Positions 28,418 to 35,894 of a DNA stretch of 64,000 bases are shown in pieces. How positions within the stretch are numbered: position 1 is the first letter of the stretch; every line of letters starts with the position of its first letter. Where the stretch lies: the NCBI GenBank assembly GCA_900540205.1, contig UQER01000009.1, forward strand, positions 1-64,000, written 5' to 3'. This DNA comes from an uncultured Porphyromonadaceae bacterium (GTDB lineage Bacteria; Bacteroidota; Bacteroidia; Bacteroidales; Muribaculaceae). The translations under genes and the position numbers were made by a program. The notes under the pieces were generated by a model that had not been told where the DNA came from, searched no databases, and saw only the letters and a program-made list of their open reading frames with translations.

Positions 28418-28909
28418 TTAGAGCGATAACTTCGTGACAAACTTACCGATACGGACAATATAGACGCCATGCCCGACAATGTTACGGCGCAGTGAGAATG
28501 CCCCGTCGGCCGATGCTTCCGAAAAGACTCTGTTACCGGAGATGTTGTAAATTTCCACGGCAGCATTGTCAGCGATGCCGGTGAAAACAACGGCTTCTGC
28601 ACCGATTTTTACACAAATGGCATCTCCGGGATTTGCATCGGTTTTGGTGATACCGGAATATTTGTCCTTTTCGCCGTAATCACAGGATTGCACATCGTCA
28701 AACGATATTGATACAGGCTCTGCTGTCGGGTCGGCCTTTACTTCGACGGTTATCGAGCGGTCATCATTAAAGGTCAGTTCCGGTTCATCTTCGAGGAGCA
28801 GTGTAATTACCCCATGCGAAGCAGTGTGGATATGCAACGCCGTTATGGCTGCGAAAGATGCCGACGCGCATATCATGAATGTGATAATGAAAAACAATAA
28901 CTTTTTCAT
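28418..28909 (-). CDS. Small secreted protein with T9SS-like C-terminal domain
   Basis: 163 aa. A signal peptide (MKKLLFFIITFMICASASFA) is followed by IHTASHGVITLLLEDEPELTFN, related to the start motif of the next two genes, and ~50 linker residues. The end resembles a type A sorting domain: VEIYNISGNRVFSEASADGAFSLRRNIVGHGVYIVRIGKF (about 120-160). It is thus little more than a motif plus a sorting module. First gene of the operon (gaps of 38 and 35 bp to the following genes). The leader is about 105 nt from the -7 box at 29019-29026. Confidence 0.7.
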   Translation of the reverse strand: MKKLLFFIITFMICASASFAAITALHIHTASHGVITLLLEDEPELTFNDDRSITVEVKADPTAEPVSISFDDVQSCDYGEKDKYSGITKTDANPGDAICVKIGAEAVVFTGIADNAAVEIYNISGNRVFSEASADGAFSLRRNIVGHGVYIVRIGKFVTKLSL

Positions 28910-29018
28910 AGAAGAAATATATGATTGTGAATATTATGAGAGTTACCCGGATAATGGCCTGATTGTACGCGCTTAGGTATTTGAATGGTTTTCACGGTAA
29001 TACATAAAGAGCACCTTG

Positions 29019-29026
29019 CAAAGGTA
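29019..29026 (-). promoter_or_regulatory. -7 box for the three-gene island operon
   Basis: TACCTTTG followed by CA on the minus strand, 110 bp upstream of the start at 28909. No -33 TTTG at standard spacing. Confidence 0.5.
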
Positions 29027-29086
29027 TAAACAAAGTTTCATTTTACCCCCCCTATTAGTTAAAGATTGTTAACAAGGTGTGCTTCT

Positions 29087-29124
29087 CCAGTTTAACATAC
29101 TGTCACCAGTTTAACATACTGTCA
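29087..29124. repeat. Perfect 19-bp tandem duplication
   Basis: CCAGTTTAACATACTGTCA occurs twice without a gap (29087-29105, 29106-29124), 13 bp before the right-hand OPT repeat. Confidence 0.85.
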
Positions 29125-29137
29125 GATGTGTTTTCAC

Positions 29138-29225
29138 GGCATGCTGCAAGTCTATGGCCTCATCGCCTATGCGCTCCTCATCGCCTACCTCTGGTGGTCC
29201 TCCCTCCGCGCCAAATAATCCCCTC
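29138..29225 (+). repeat. Right copy of the OPT 3'-end repeat (gene remnant)
   Basis: It encodes the last 24 residues of the OPT transporter (MLQVYGLIAYALL to the stop) with no upstream gene attached. It differs from 23995-24082 at four sites, all silent (TTG/CTG, CAG/CAA, GCT/GCC, ATA/ATC). It therefore descends from a diverged, once functional allele and is not a fresh tandem duplication. Confidence 0.9.
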
Positions 29226-29281
29226 ATTCTTTTCTCTTAGTATATTTCCCACCGCCATCAGGCGGCATAGTTCATAAAACC

Positions 29282-29330
29282 ATAAAAAACACAGGGCTGA
29301 TTCTTGCAAACGAAGAATCAGCCCTGTGTT
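29282..29330 (-). terminator. Terminator overlapping the transposase stop codon
   Basis: A perfect 18-bp stem (29288-29305 with 29313-29330) has a 7-nt loop. On the minus strand it exits into a T-run (GTGTTTTTTATG). The last two codons and the TGA of the transposase gene lie inside the first arm. Sixteen bases of each arm match the OPT terminator at 24168-24212. Confidence 0.85.
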
Positions 29331-30271
29331 TGTGTTTCCTGGCAGATGCGTTCTGCAAGTGAATTCATGGCGAGGCAGCTTTGGCGGGATAATGGTGTGG
29401 GGAGGTCGGCGGAGATGATGAGCATGCGGCCGGTCTCACATAGGTTGAAGTCTGAGCCGGAGGGTTTGTAACGGGCATCCATCTGTTCGTTTGTTATCAC
29501 GATGAAACGGGAGCCGAGGGCTTCCGCTTCTGTGCGGATGGCTTTCTCTGCGGGGGAGATAAATGGCGAGACAAGCACGCCGCCATTGGCAGCCGTATAC
29601 AGCCACTGGGACTTCAACCGGTGGTTTTCCTCATCCGAGTAGTGCCGATGCACCAGCACTTGTTGTTTGAAGGGATACTCCAACAGTTGGAAATTGCCAT
29701 AGGCATGATAGCTCTTGCCTCCGATTTCGAGCGCGTTGACGCGTCTGAAATGTTCCGGGTATCGTTGCCTTACGGCCAGCCGACGAGGGTTGTCGCGGAT
29801 ATATTGGTATAAAGTTGCCAACTGGCCTTCGTGCATTAATATCCTGTCATGAAATCCCGGTTCAAATACAACCAGATCCGGCGATTGGTATTCTTCCCGT
29901 ACTTTACGGGTAACGGTTGCCTTGATTGCCTGAACGATTTCTCCGAGTGTCCGTCTCATAGGGCGGGTTACAAACAGCAAGAGGTGGAAATGATCAGGCA
30001 TAAGCCCGAATTCAAGTATCCGTATTTCAGGATTATGCGATGGGGTGTCCCTGATTGCGTCAATTATTATTTTGCCGGCGGCAGATGAGTCGATATATGC
30101 CTGGGTTAAATCTTCGGGGATGATGAGGCGGCCGAATGTGGGCGCTGCGGCATGCTTGTTGGCAGTCACCATGTAGATGCACCTGGCATGGTAGTCATGC
30201 CATGGTGCCCTGCGCCGCCCGTTAGGGATGGTGGCTTTCCAGTAGGGAGGCTTTGGAGAGGGAGTGGCCAT
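29318..30271 (-). CDS. REP-associated tyrosine transposase (RAYT, Y1/HUH) with extra C-terminal domain
   Basis: 317 aa. The N-terminal ~190 residues are a Y1 transposase: HARCIYMVTANKH start, HUH motif MPDHFHLLL (about 91-99), and the catalytic-Tyr helix LYQYIRDNPRRL (about 153-164). The C-terminal ~100 residues (SQWLYTAANGGVLVSPFISPAEKAI, then FIVITNEQ, FNLCETGRMLII) look like a Rossmann-type fold reminiscent of DprA/SMF or nucleotide-binding domains. Plain RAYTs end soon after the Tyr helix. No flanking insertion-sequence ends seen; RAYTs are usually single-copy domesticated enzymes. Confidence 0.85.
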   Translation of the reverse strand: MATPSPKPPYWKATIPNGRRRAPWHDYHARCIYMVTANKHAAAPTFGRLIIPEDLTQAYIDSSAAGKIIIDAIRDTPSHNPEIRILEFGLMPDHFHLLLFVTRPMRRTLGEIVQAIKATVTRKVREEYQSPDLVVFEPGFHDRILMHEGQLATLYQYIRDNPRRLAVRQRYPEHFRRVNALEIGGKSYHAYGNFQLLEYPFKQQVLVHRHYSDEENHRLKSQWLYTAANGGVLVSPFISPAEKAIRTEAEALGSRFIVITNEQMDARYKPSGSDFNLCETGRMLIISADLPTPLSRQSCLAMNSLAERICQETQTQG

Positions 30272-30348
30272 TTTTGCGTGGGGTTAGTTTGGGGGTGTTT
30301 GGTTGGTTTGGTTTGGGGCAGTTTGGCTGGTTGGGTTTGGCTGGTTAG
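30272..30348 (+). repeat. G/T-rich tract of GGTT/TTTGG repeats
   Basis: 77 bp with almost no A or C on the + strand, built of short GG-TTT units (for example GGTTGGTTTGGTTTGGGG). Four closely spaced G-runs meet the two-tetrad G-quadruplex pattern. It lies directly upstream of the transposase start. Confidence 0.7.
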
Positions 30349-30374
30349 GTTAATGGCCGAGCTCGGCCATTAAC
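30349..30374. repeat. Perfect 26-bp palindrome at the kinase stop codon
   Basis: Each half is GTTAATGGCCGAG and there is no spacer. It contains the last codons (MAELGH) and the stop of the kinase gene. No T-run follows on either strand, so a terminator role is not supported. Confidence 0.85.
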
Positions 30375-31210
30375 TGGACTGGGCGGGTGAGGGCGGCCAA
30401 AGGGGAGGGGAGGAAGAGGCCGGGGGTGAGGGCGCGGGAGGCGAGGGCGGCGGTGAGCTGGGGGCGGAAGGCCATGGCTACCGAGCCGACGAAGTTGACG
30501 GGGTGGCCTTCGGGGTAGATCAATAGGTTACGCTCTACGAACAGGGAGGCTCCTCGTTCAATGATGCCCGCTATGTGGGGATGGCTGATGTGTTCGCTTG
30601 CAAACGGCGCGAGAGAGGCCAGAAAGCGGTTGGGAGCGGTATCAATGGAGGGGTCGGGACGATATACGCGGCGGATTATTTCGTCGGCATCGAGGCGGAA
30701 CCGCTCTGTGAATTTCTCAGCCAGTGCGGCCGGGAGAAGCCCTTTGATGAAATCGGCGGCTATCTGCTTCCCTATCCATGCTCCGGAGAATTCATCGCCA
30801 AGGATGTAGCCTCCGGGCGAGGCGTTCAGAATGATAGCGTTCCCATCGTAGAAGCATGAGTTGGCGCCTGTGCCGAGAATAGCCACTATTCCGGGGTTGT
30901 TGCCGAGAACGGCGCGGCAGGCACCGAGCATGTCGCTTTCCACGATAATCCTTTCAGCGCCCGTGACTGCCTGCAAGGCTTCGCGCATGGCGGCAAGGGG
31001 CTGCGCGCCCCGGCATCCGGCTCCGTAGAATTCCACTTCGGTCACTTCGGCATGTGGCGGCAATTGGAACTCAGCACGCAGTCTGCGCAGCAGTTCATCG
31101 GCTGTCATCACCGACGGGTTCAGTCCGCCGGTTGTGAATGTGTGTATCCGGTCGCCGTCAATCAGCGCCCAACTCACTTTGGTGCTCCCACCGTCGGCTA
31201 TCAGTTTCAT
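30350..31210 (-). CDS. BadF/BadG-type amino-sugar kinase (GlcNAc/MurNAc kinase-like)
   Basis: 286 aa from ATG 31210, which overlaps the stop of the muramidase gene (ATGA). The ASKHA-fold phosphate loop is IADGGSTKVSWALIDG at the N-terminus. It is followed by VEFYGAGCRG, IVAILGTGANSCFYDG and GGYILGDEFSGAWIG. The closest known relatives are N-acetylglucosamine kinases and the Tannerella MurK type, which phosphorylate amino sugars released from peptidoglycan. Operon context with NamZ and AmpG strongly supports that. The C-terminal residues LMAELGH are encoded by a palindrome and may be a late addition. Confidence 0.85.
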   Translation of the reverse strand: MKLIADGGSTKVSWALIDGDRIHTFTTGGLNPSVMTADELLRRLRAEFQLPPHAEVTEVEFYGAGCRGAQPLAAMREALQAVTGAERIIVESDMLGACRAVLGNNPGIVAILGTGANSCFYDGNAIILNASPGGYILGDEFSGAWIGKQIAADFIKGLLPAALAEKFTERFRLDADEIIRRVYRPDPSIDTAPNRFLASLAPFASEHISHPHIAGIIERGASLFVERNLLIYPEGHPVNFVGSVAMAFRPQLTAALASRALTPGLFLPSPLAALTRPVQLMAELGH

Positions 31211-32466
31211 TTGTAAAGATGGTATTTCTGTTTTGTGTTCTTGAACTCCTCCACTCCGTTGTGCCATATGGGGAGAATGTCGGCCACCTTGTGGCGTTTG
31301 AAGAATGCCGGGCGCAGGGTGGCATTGCCTGTCACCTTGTCGAACATCCCGAAGCGTGCGGCGGATGCGGCAGCCGACGCTTTGTGAGCCGGATAAAGCC
31401 GTGCCAGCTCCTGCATTGCGTAGAATTGAATGAGCGTCAGTTCCGCACGGTCGAAGTCAGTGACCACCACTTCCACACCTCCAAGATCAGAGCCTTTGGC
31501 GAACCCATAATAGGGCCGGTAGTTGATAGGGCGGAACCGCACGCCAGGCAGATTCAGGGCATTGAGCGCTTCGGCCAGTTTGTGGCTGTTGATCCAAGGC
31601 GCTGCGAATGTGCGGAACGGCAGGGTGTAGCCCACGCCGATGGAGATATAATCCAGTTCGCCGGCGATACCGGTGGCAGGATAATAGATGGCGGTTTCGG
31701 CCGAGGGGATATGAGGTGACGGCAGTACCCACGGCAGTCCGGTTGACGGATAGAGCATACTGCGGTTCCATCCCTCCATCGGCACTACTGTGAGATGCAG
31801 CTTGTCGGCATTCTTTATCATCCTCTCGCCTTTGAGCATCTGGGCAAGTTCTCCCGGTGTGAGCCCGTAGAGGTAGGGGATGGAGAACTGTCCTACAAAC
31901 GAGCGCATGTCGGGCTGCACGGGTGCGCCCTCCACCTTGTTGCCTCCGAGTGGGTTCGGACGGTCGAGCACCATGAACTCTTTCCCGAGTGCCGCACACT
32001 GTTCCATGGCAAGCCCCATGGTGGAGATGAACGTGTAGGAGCGGCAGCCGTTGTCCTGAATGTCATAGACAAGCACATCCACATCCTTGAGCATGGCGGC
32101 TGTGGGTTTGCGTGTGGCTCCGTAGAGCGAATAAACCTTTATTCCCGTCAGGGCGTCGGTGGTGGGTGCCACTTTCTGTCCGGCAGGGATGTCGCCACGC
32201 ACACCGTGCTCCGGGGCGAAAAGCGCCACCAGCTCCACTTCAGGCGCCTCGTTGAGGATGTCGATGGTGGAGCGCAGGTTGCTGTCCACTCCGGTAGGAT
32301 TCGTTATGAGGCCCACGCGTTTGCCGCGCAGAGCCTCGAAACCGCTGTCGCGCAGCGTCTCGATGCCTGTGCGTACCTGAGCAGCGGAGTTTAGGGTGCC
32401 CGCTGATACAAGCAGCAGTGCGGTCAGAAGGATAAGGCGGAAGGAGTAAGGGGCAGTGTGTTTCAT
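31207..32466 (-). CDS. namZ: DUF1343 exo-beta-N-acetylmuramidase (NamZ type)
   Basis: 419 aa with a signal peptide (ending near SAAQ). Family motifs are GKRVGLITNPTGVD, LFAPEHGVRGD, VYSLYGATRKP, DVLVYDIQDNGCRSYTFISTMG and VLDRPNPLGG. In Bacillus subtilis the DUF1343 protein NamZ (YbbC) removes non-reducing MurNAc from muropeptide glycans. Here it would act in the periplasm, supplying MurNAc to the kinase encoded downstream. ATGA overlaps join it to ampG upstream and the kinase downstream. Confidence 0.85.
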   Translation of the reverse strand: MKHTAPYSFRLILLTALLLVSAGTLNSAAQVRTGIETLRDSGFEALRGKRVGLITNPTGVDSNLRSTIDILNEAPEVELVALFAPEHGVRGDIPAGQKVAPTTDALTGIKVYSLYGATRKPTAAMLKDVDVLVYDIQDNGCRSYTFISTMGLAMEQCAALGKEFMVLDRPNPLGGNKVEGAPVQPDMRSFVGQFSIPYLYGLTPGELAQMLKGERMIKNADKLHLTVVPMEGWNRSMLYPSTGLPWVLPSPHIPSAETAIYYPATGIAGELDYISIGVGYTLPFRTFAAPWINSHKLAEALNALNLPGVRFRPINYRPYYGFAKGSDLGGVEVVVTDFDRAELTLIQFYAMQELARLYPAHKASAAASAARFGMFDKVTGNATLRPAFFKRHKVADILPIWHNGVEEFKNTKQKYHLYK

Positions 32467-33755
32467 TTGTTGTCAGGAAGTTTTTTGCCGAACTCGCGGT
32501 CGACATGAATCAGGTAACATACTCCGATTGTGGCAATGCAGCACACCATTGTCCACACGAAGAAGGTGCGGTAGCTGAATGTGTCGGCAATCCATCCGGC
32601 GGCCATTCCCGGGAGCATCATTCCGAGAGCCATGAAGCCTGTGCAGATGGAGTAGTGGGCTGTTTTGAACCGGCCGTTAGAGAAGTAGATGAGATAAAGC
32701 ATATAGGCGGTGAAGCCGAAGCCATAGCCGAACTGCTCGACAAACACGCACACATACACCTCCCAGATGGCCGACGGCTGTATGTAGGCCAGATAGACGA
32801 ACGTCAGGCATGTGAGCGACATGCTCCAGGCCATGGGGTGAAGCCAGTGCCGCAGGCCGTTGCGTGCTGCCACAAGGCCGCCGACAATGCCTCCGAGCAT
32901 TAGCCCGATCACGCCTACGGTGCCGTAAACGATGCCCACCTGGTCGGCCGACAGACCCAGGCCTCCGTTCTCCACGGGGTCGAGCATGAACGGTGTGATC
33001 ATCTTCACGAGCTGTGCCTCGGGCAAGCGGTAGAGGAGCATGAAAAGGATTGCGATGCCTGCTTCGGGTTTGCGGAAGAAGCTGACGAAAGTCTCCACAA
33101 ACTCACGCAACGTGTCGGAGGCCGACCGAGGAGAGCGCATGGCATCCGCTTCCGGACGTGGAAGCGATAAACTGTGATACGATGCCACAAGGGCGAAAAA
33201 TGCGGCAAGGATGCCGAACACCACAATCCATCCCGCCTTGGGTTGCGCCCATGCCTCGCTCACGTTGGCCGCCACAACCACCAGCACCCCCTGGCCGATG
33301 ATCATTGATATGCGGTAGAACAGCGAGCGGATGCCCACGAATAGGCTTTGCTGATGCTGTGTGAGTGCGAGCATGTAGAACCCGTCGGCGGCGATGTCGT
33401 GGGTTGACGAGGCGAACGCCATGAGCCAGAACAGGGCCAGGGTGGCCTGAAAAAATCCGGAGGCGGGGAGAGCGAACGCCACGGCAGCCATGGCCACGGC
33501 TATGGCCCACTGCATGGTCAGCACCCACCAGCGCTTTGTGCGGATGATGTCGACAAACGGGCTCCAGAACGGCTTGATTACCCACGGCAGGTAGAGCCAT
33601 GCGGTGTAGAAGGCAAGCTCGGTGTTGCCGATGCCGAGACATTTGTACATCACCGTGCTGATGGTCATAACGGCCATGTAGGGGAGCCCTTCGGCGAAAT
33701 AGAGGGTCGGCACCCACCACCAGGGGCGCCGCGATGAGGTCATATCGTTTTTCAT
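32463..33755 (-). CDS. ampG: AmpG-family muropeptide permease (MFS)
   Basis: 430 aa, 12 hydrophobic segments. The N-terminal motif WWWVPTLYFAEGLPYMAVMTIS and the loop WLYLPWVIKPFWSPFVDIIRTKRWWV are AmpG-like. AmpG imports anhydro-muropeptides into the cytoplasm for recycling. It overlaps the next gene by 4 bp at each end, so translation is probably coupled. Confidence 0.9.
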   Translation of the reverse strand: MKNDMTSSRRPWWWVPTLYFAEGLPYMAVMTISTVMYKCLGIGNTELAFYTAWLYLPWVIKPFWSPFVDIIRTKRWWVLTMQWAIAVAMAAVAFALPASGFFQATLALFWLMAFASSTHDIAADGFYMLALTQHQQSLFVGIRSLFYRISMIIGQGVLVVVAANVSEAWAQPKAGWIVVFGILAAFFALVASYHSLSLPRPEADAMRSPRSASDTLREFVETFVSFFRKPEAGIAILFMLLYRLPEAQLVKMITPFMLDPVENGGLGLSADQVGIVYGTVGVIGLMLGGIVGGLVAARNGLRHWLHPMAWSMSLTCLTFVYLAYIQPSAIWEVYVCVFVEQFGYGFGFTAYMLYLIYFSNGRFKTAHYSICTGFMALGMMLPGMAAGWIADTFSYRTFFVWTMVCCIATIGVCYLIHVDREFGKKLPDNK

Positions 33756-34996
33756 TCGTAGATTTTTGTCAGTATGGATTTAGGGAAATAGTGTTGCAGG
33801 ATTTCACGGGCGCTGTAACCCTTTGCGCCCATCACGGCCGCGCCTATCTGGCACAGCCCCACGCCATGGCCCCAGCCGCGTCCGCGGAGGATGAAACGGC
33901 CGTCCGCATCGCGTGTAACTTCAAAGTTCGAGCTGCGCAGGTGCGATTCCGACAGCCATCGCCTTATTTCAAGTTCCTTGCCCACAACCATGGTGCGCCG
34001 GCTCCCCCTGACGAGCAGTCTGACTATGCGTCCCGACTCGCCGCTGGTGAGTGGCCGGAGTTCCTCGATGTCGCCGAAATCCACCCCCGACCGCCGTGCT
34101 ATGAGCCCGGAAAGCTCTGCGGGTGTGTATGCTGCCTCCCATCGGTAAAAATCGGGGGCTTCGCGGTCGTAGCCGTTGAGCACCTGGTCAAGAATCTCGG
34201 TGTCGGTGGTGTCGCAGAACGGATCGTCAACAGCTTCAAGATATGGATGCGAAGCATCTTCCCAGCAATTGCCGAATGTCTCGCTTCTGCCTCCGCAGCA
34301 TTTTGAAAAACGGGCGTCGCATATCTCGTCGCCGTAAGTGAGCACCATTCCGCGTGTGGCATCCACGGCTGCCTCCACAGCCGGCGATGTCTGGCGTGTA
34401 AGCCCTTGGTAACGTTGGCAATGGTCGTCGGCACACACATCGAAAAGCGTGTGGTCCTCACGGTCGTGCCAGCAGCACAGTTCATCGACGGTCTGCCCGT
34501 CAACCTCTGTGGAGAAGGTCCGCCTTGTAAGACCGCAGGGATGTTTGCCCACATCGTGCAGCTGCCTGAGCAGCCAGCTGCGCGACACTACCGCATGCGC
34601 ACGCAGCAACGCTTCCGAGGCGTTGGCACTCATTTCGGAGGATATCACGCTTTTGAGGTAGGATTCCAGGCCGATGACGTTGATGGCTATGAGTTTCCCC
34701 TGGTCGGCTATGATGCGTAGCTGTCCGCTGAAAAGCTGGTCCTCGTTGCGTTGCCAGTGGAATCCGATGCCGATGGGAACATCGATAAGTTCGAACGGAG
34801 CTTCAGGGGCAAACCGGAGCACCGGGCTGCACTCGCCGTCGCATTCTACACCGTTGCCGGTGCTGTCCGGGCGTGCGGTTTTCACGGGTTCGCCGGGCAG
34901 GCGGAACTTTATTTCAGGAGCTGTGACGATGCCGACGCTTATGGTCGGCTCACTGTTTGGAAATGTCATGGAGGGTGTCAGGTTTGGGGATAACAC
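33752..34996 (-). CDS. SpoIID/LytB domain protein
   Basis: 414 aa from 34996, or about 405 aa from the ATG at 34969, which lies just after the upstream stop at 34978 and starts at the first conserved strand. Family motifs are SVISSEMSANASEALLRAHAVVSRSWLL, ARFSKCCGGRSETFGNCWED and GRGWGHGVGLCQIGAAVMGAKG. SpoIID is a lytic transglycosylase acting on denuded glycan strands. No signal peptide is visible, so a cytoplasmic role on imported glycans is possible. Confidence 0.87.
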   Translation of the reverse strand: MLSPNLTPSMTFPNSEPTISVGIVTAPEIKFRLPGEPVKTARPDSTGNGVECDGECSPVLRFAPEAPFELIDVPIGIGFHWQRNEDQLFSGQLRIIADQGKLIAINVIGLESYLKSVISSEMSANASEALLRAHAVVSRSWLLRQLHDVGKHPCGLTRRTFSTEVDGQTVDELCCWHDREDHTLFDVCADDHCQRYQGLTRQTSPAVEAAVDATRGMVLTYGDEICDARFSKCCGGRSETFGNCWEDASHPYLEAVDDPFCDTTDTEILDQVLNGYDREAPDFYRWEAAYTPAELSGLIARRSGVDFGDIEELRPLTSGESGRIVRLLVRGSRRTMVVGKELEIRRWLSESHLRSSNFEVTRDADGRFILRGRGWGHGVGLCQIGAAVMGAKGYSAREILQHYFPKSILTKIYE

Positions 34997-35886
34997 GTCT
35001 GGTCAATCAGCGCTTCGAGATGGGCAGGGGTGAATTTGTGGTGGAAATCATCTGGTGACGGGAGGATAATAACGCCGCCGAGGTCGACAGAGGCCGGTGA
35101 CACAAGAATCTCGTCCTCGCCCGTGCCGTAGAAATCCGGACGGTGCGCTTTGCGTGGAATCACGACAACACGGATTCCCGTCGGCTCGCCGTTTTCCCCC
35201 TGGCATGCGGTGCAGAGCACATTGAGGGGAGTTTCCTCATGCGGAGGTTCTGCCGCAGGCACTGGAAGCTGTCCGATGAGTGTGCGGAACCATCCGGTGG
35301 CTTCGGCAATGTCGGTGAATGTGTCGGTGAACACCCTGAAAGGGAGTGGTTCGCCGTTTTCGATGTATTGAATCAACGGCAGCCTATGGCGCTCCACCGC
35401 CTGAAAGTGCATGTGGTCGGGGGCGGAAGCTCCGCAGCGGGGCCCGTTGTAGAACAATGCCAGGCCGGGCAGTTTGAGTGCAAGCGCCGCCATGTGTGCG
35501 AATGGGGCGCAGTTGTCGGCGGTGATTAGCTGGGGCGTATGGGCAGCCGCAGGGATGGTGAAGTGTACCGGAAAAATCGGGAACGGATTGACCAGAAGCA
35601 GATAACCGTTACCGATGTTCAGCTCCATCTGTTCGGGCGGCCGGTTCGCTTTGCATAGGAAGCAGGCTCGCTTTTTGATTGAGCCGCTGTCAATTTTCGC
35701 TCCGGTGGATGCTATGCGTGCCGGATTGAACTGCAGGGTGAATGTGGTGTGGTGGAGTTGCATCTCACGCGTCTCCACGTTTTCCAGTGCTTTGAAATTT
35801 GTGGCAGCCAGCGGCCATGCTTCAAGCTGGCGTTGCAGGAGCACCATCGCCTCGGGAGTGGAAATGTTGAATTCTTCCATGGTCAT
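34978..35886 (-). CDS. DUF4922 protein, HIT/GalT-superfamily-like
   Basis: 302 aa. A zinc-knuckle-like CxxC (RACFLCKANRPPEQ, about 74-87) precedes LLLVNPFPIFPVHFTIP. The catalytic-type motif PDHMHFQAVE (about 160-169) has the HxHxQ form seen in galactose-1-phosphate uridylyltransferase and plant GDP-L-galactose phosphorylase. It probably carries out nucleotidyl transfer or phosphorolysis on a sugar (inference). Its place in a muropeptide-salvage operon suggests an amino-sugar phosphate as substrate. The start could also be the ATG two codons in (35880). 8 bp separate it from the glycosyltransferase gene. Confidence 0.75.
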   Translation of the reverse strand: MTMEEFNISTPEAMVLLQRQLEAWPLAATNFKALENVETREMQLHHTTFTLQFNPARIASTGAKIDSGSIKKRACFLCKANRPPEQMELNIGNGYLLLVNPFPIFPVHFTIPAAAHTPQLITADNCAPFAHMAALALKLPGLALFYNGPRCGASAPDHMHFQAVERHRLPLIQYIENGEPLPFRVFTDTFTDIAEATGWFRTLIGQLPVPAAEPPHEETPLNVLCTACQGENGEPTGIRVVVIPRKAHRPDFYGTGEDEILVSPASVDLGGVIILPSPDDFHHKFTPAHLEALIDQTCYPQT

Positions 35887-35894
35887 CTTCCGGC

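Larger units (their letters stand above)
28910..29137. other. Upstream region of the island operon
   Basis: It holds the -7 box for the operon, a run of seven C (29046-29052), and a perfect 19-bp tandem duplication (29087-29124). It ends where the duplicated OPT 3' end begins. No gene recognised. Confidence 0.5.

Noticed and set aside
24304..28909. Island operon considered as a classical Sus-type polysaccharide utilisation locus
   Set aside because: No SusC, no glycoside hydrolase and no regulator are present, and the SusD-like protein lacks the lipid anchor.
29087..29124. Short direct repeats considered as a CRISPR remnant
   Set aside because: The two units are contiguous with no spacer, and no cas genes are present.
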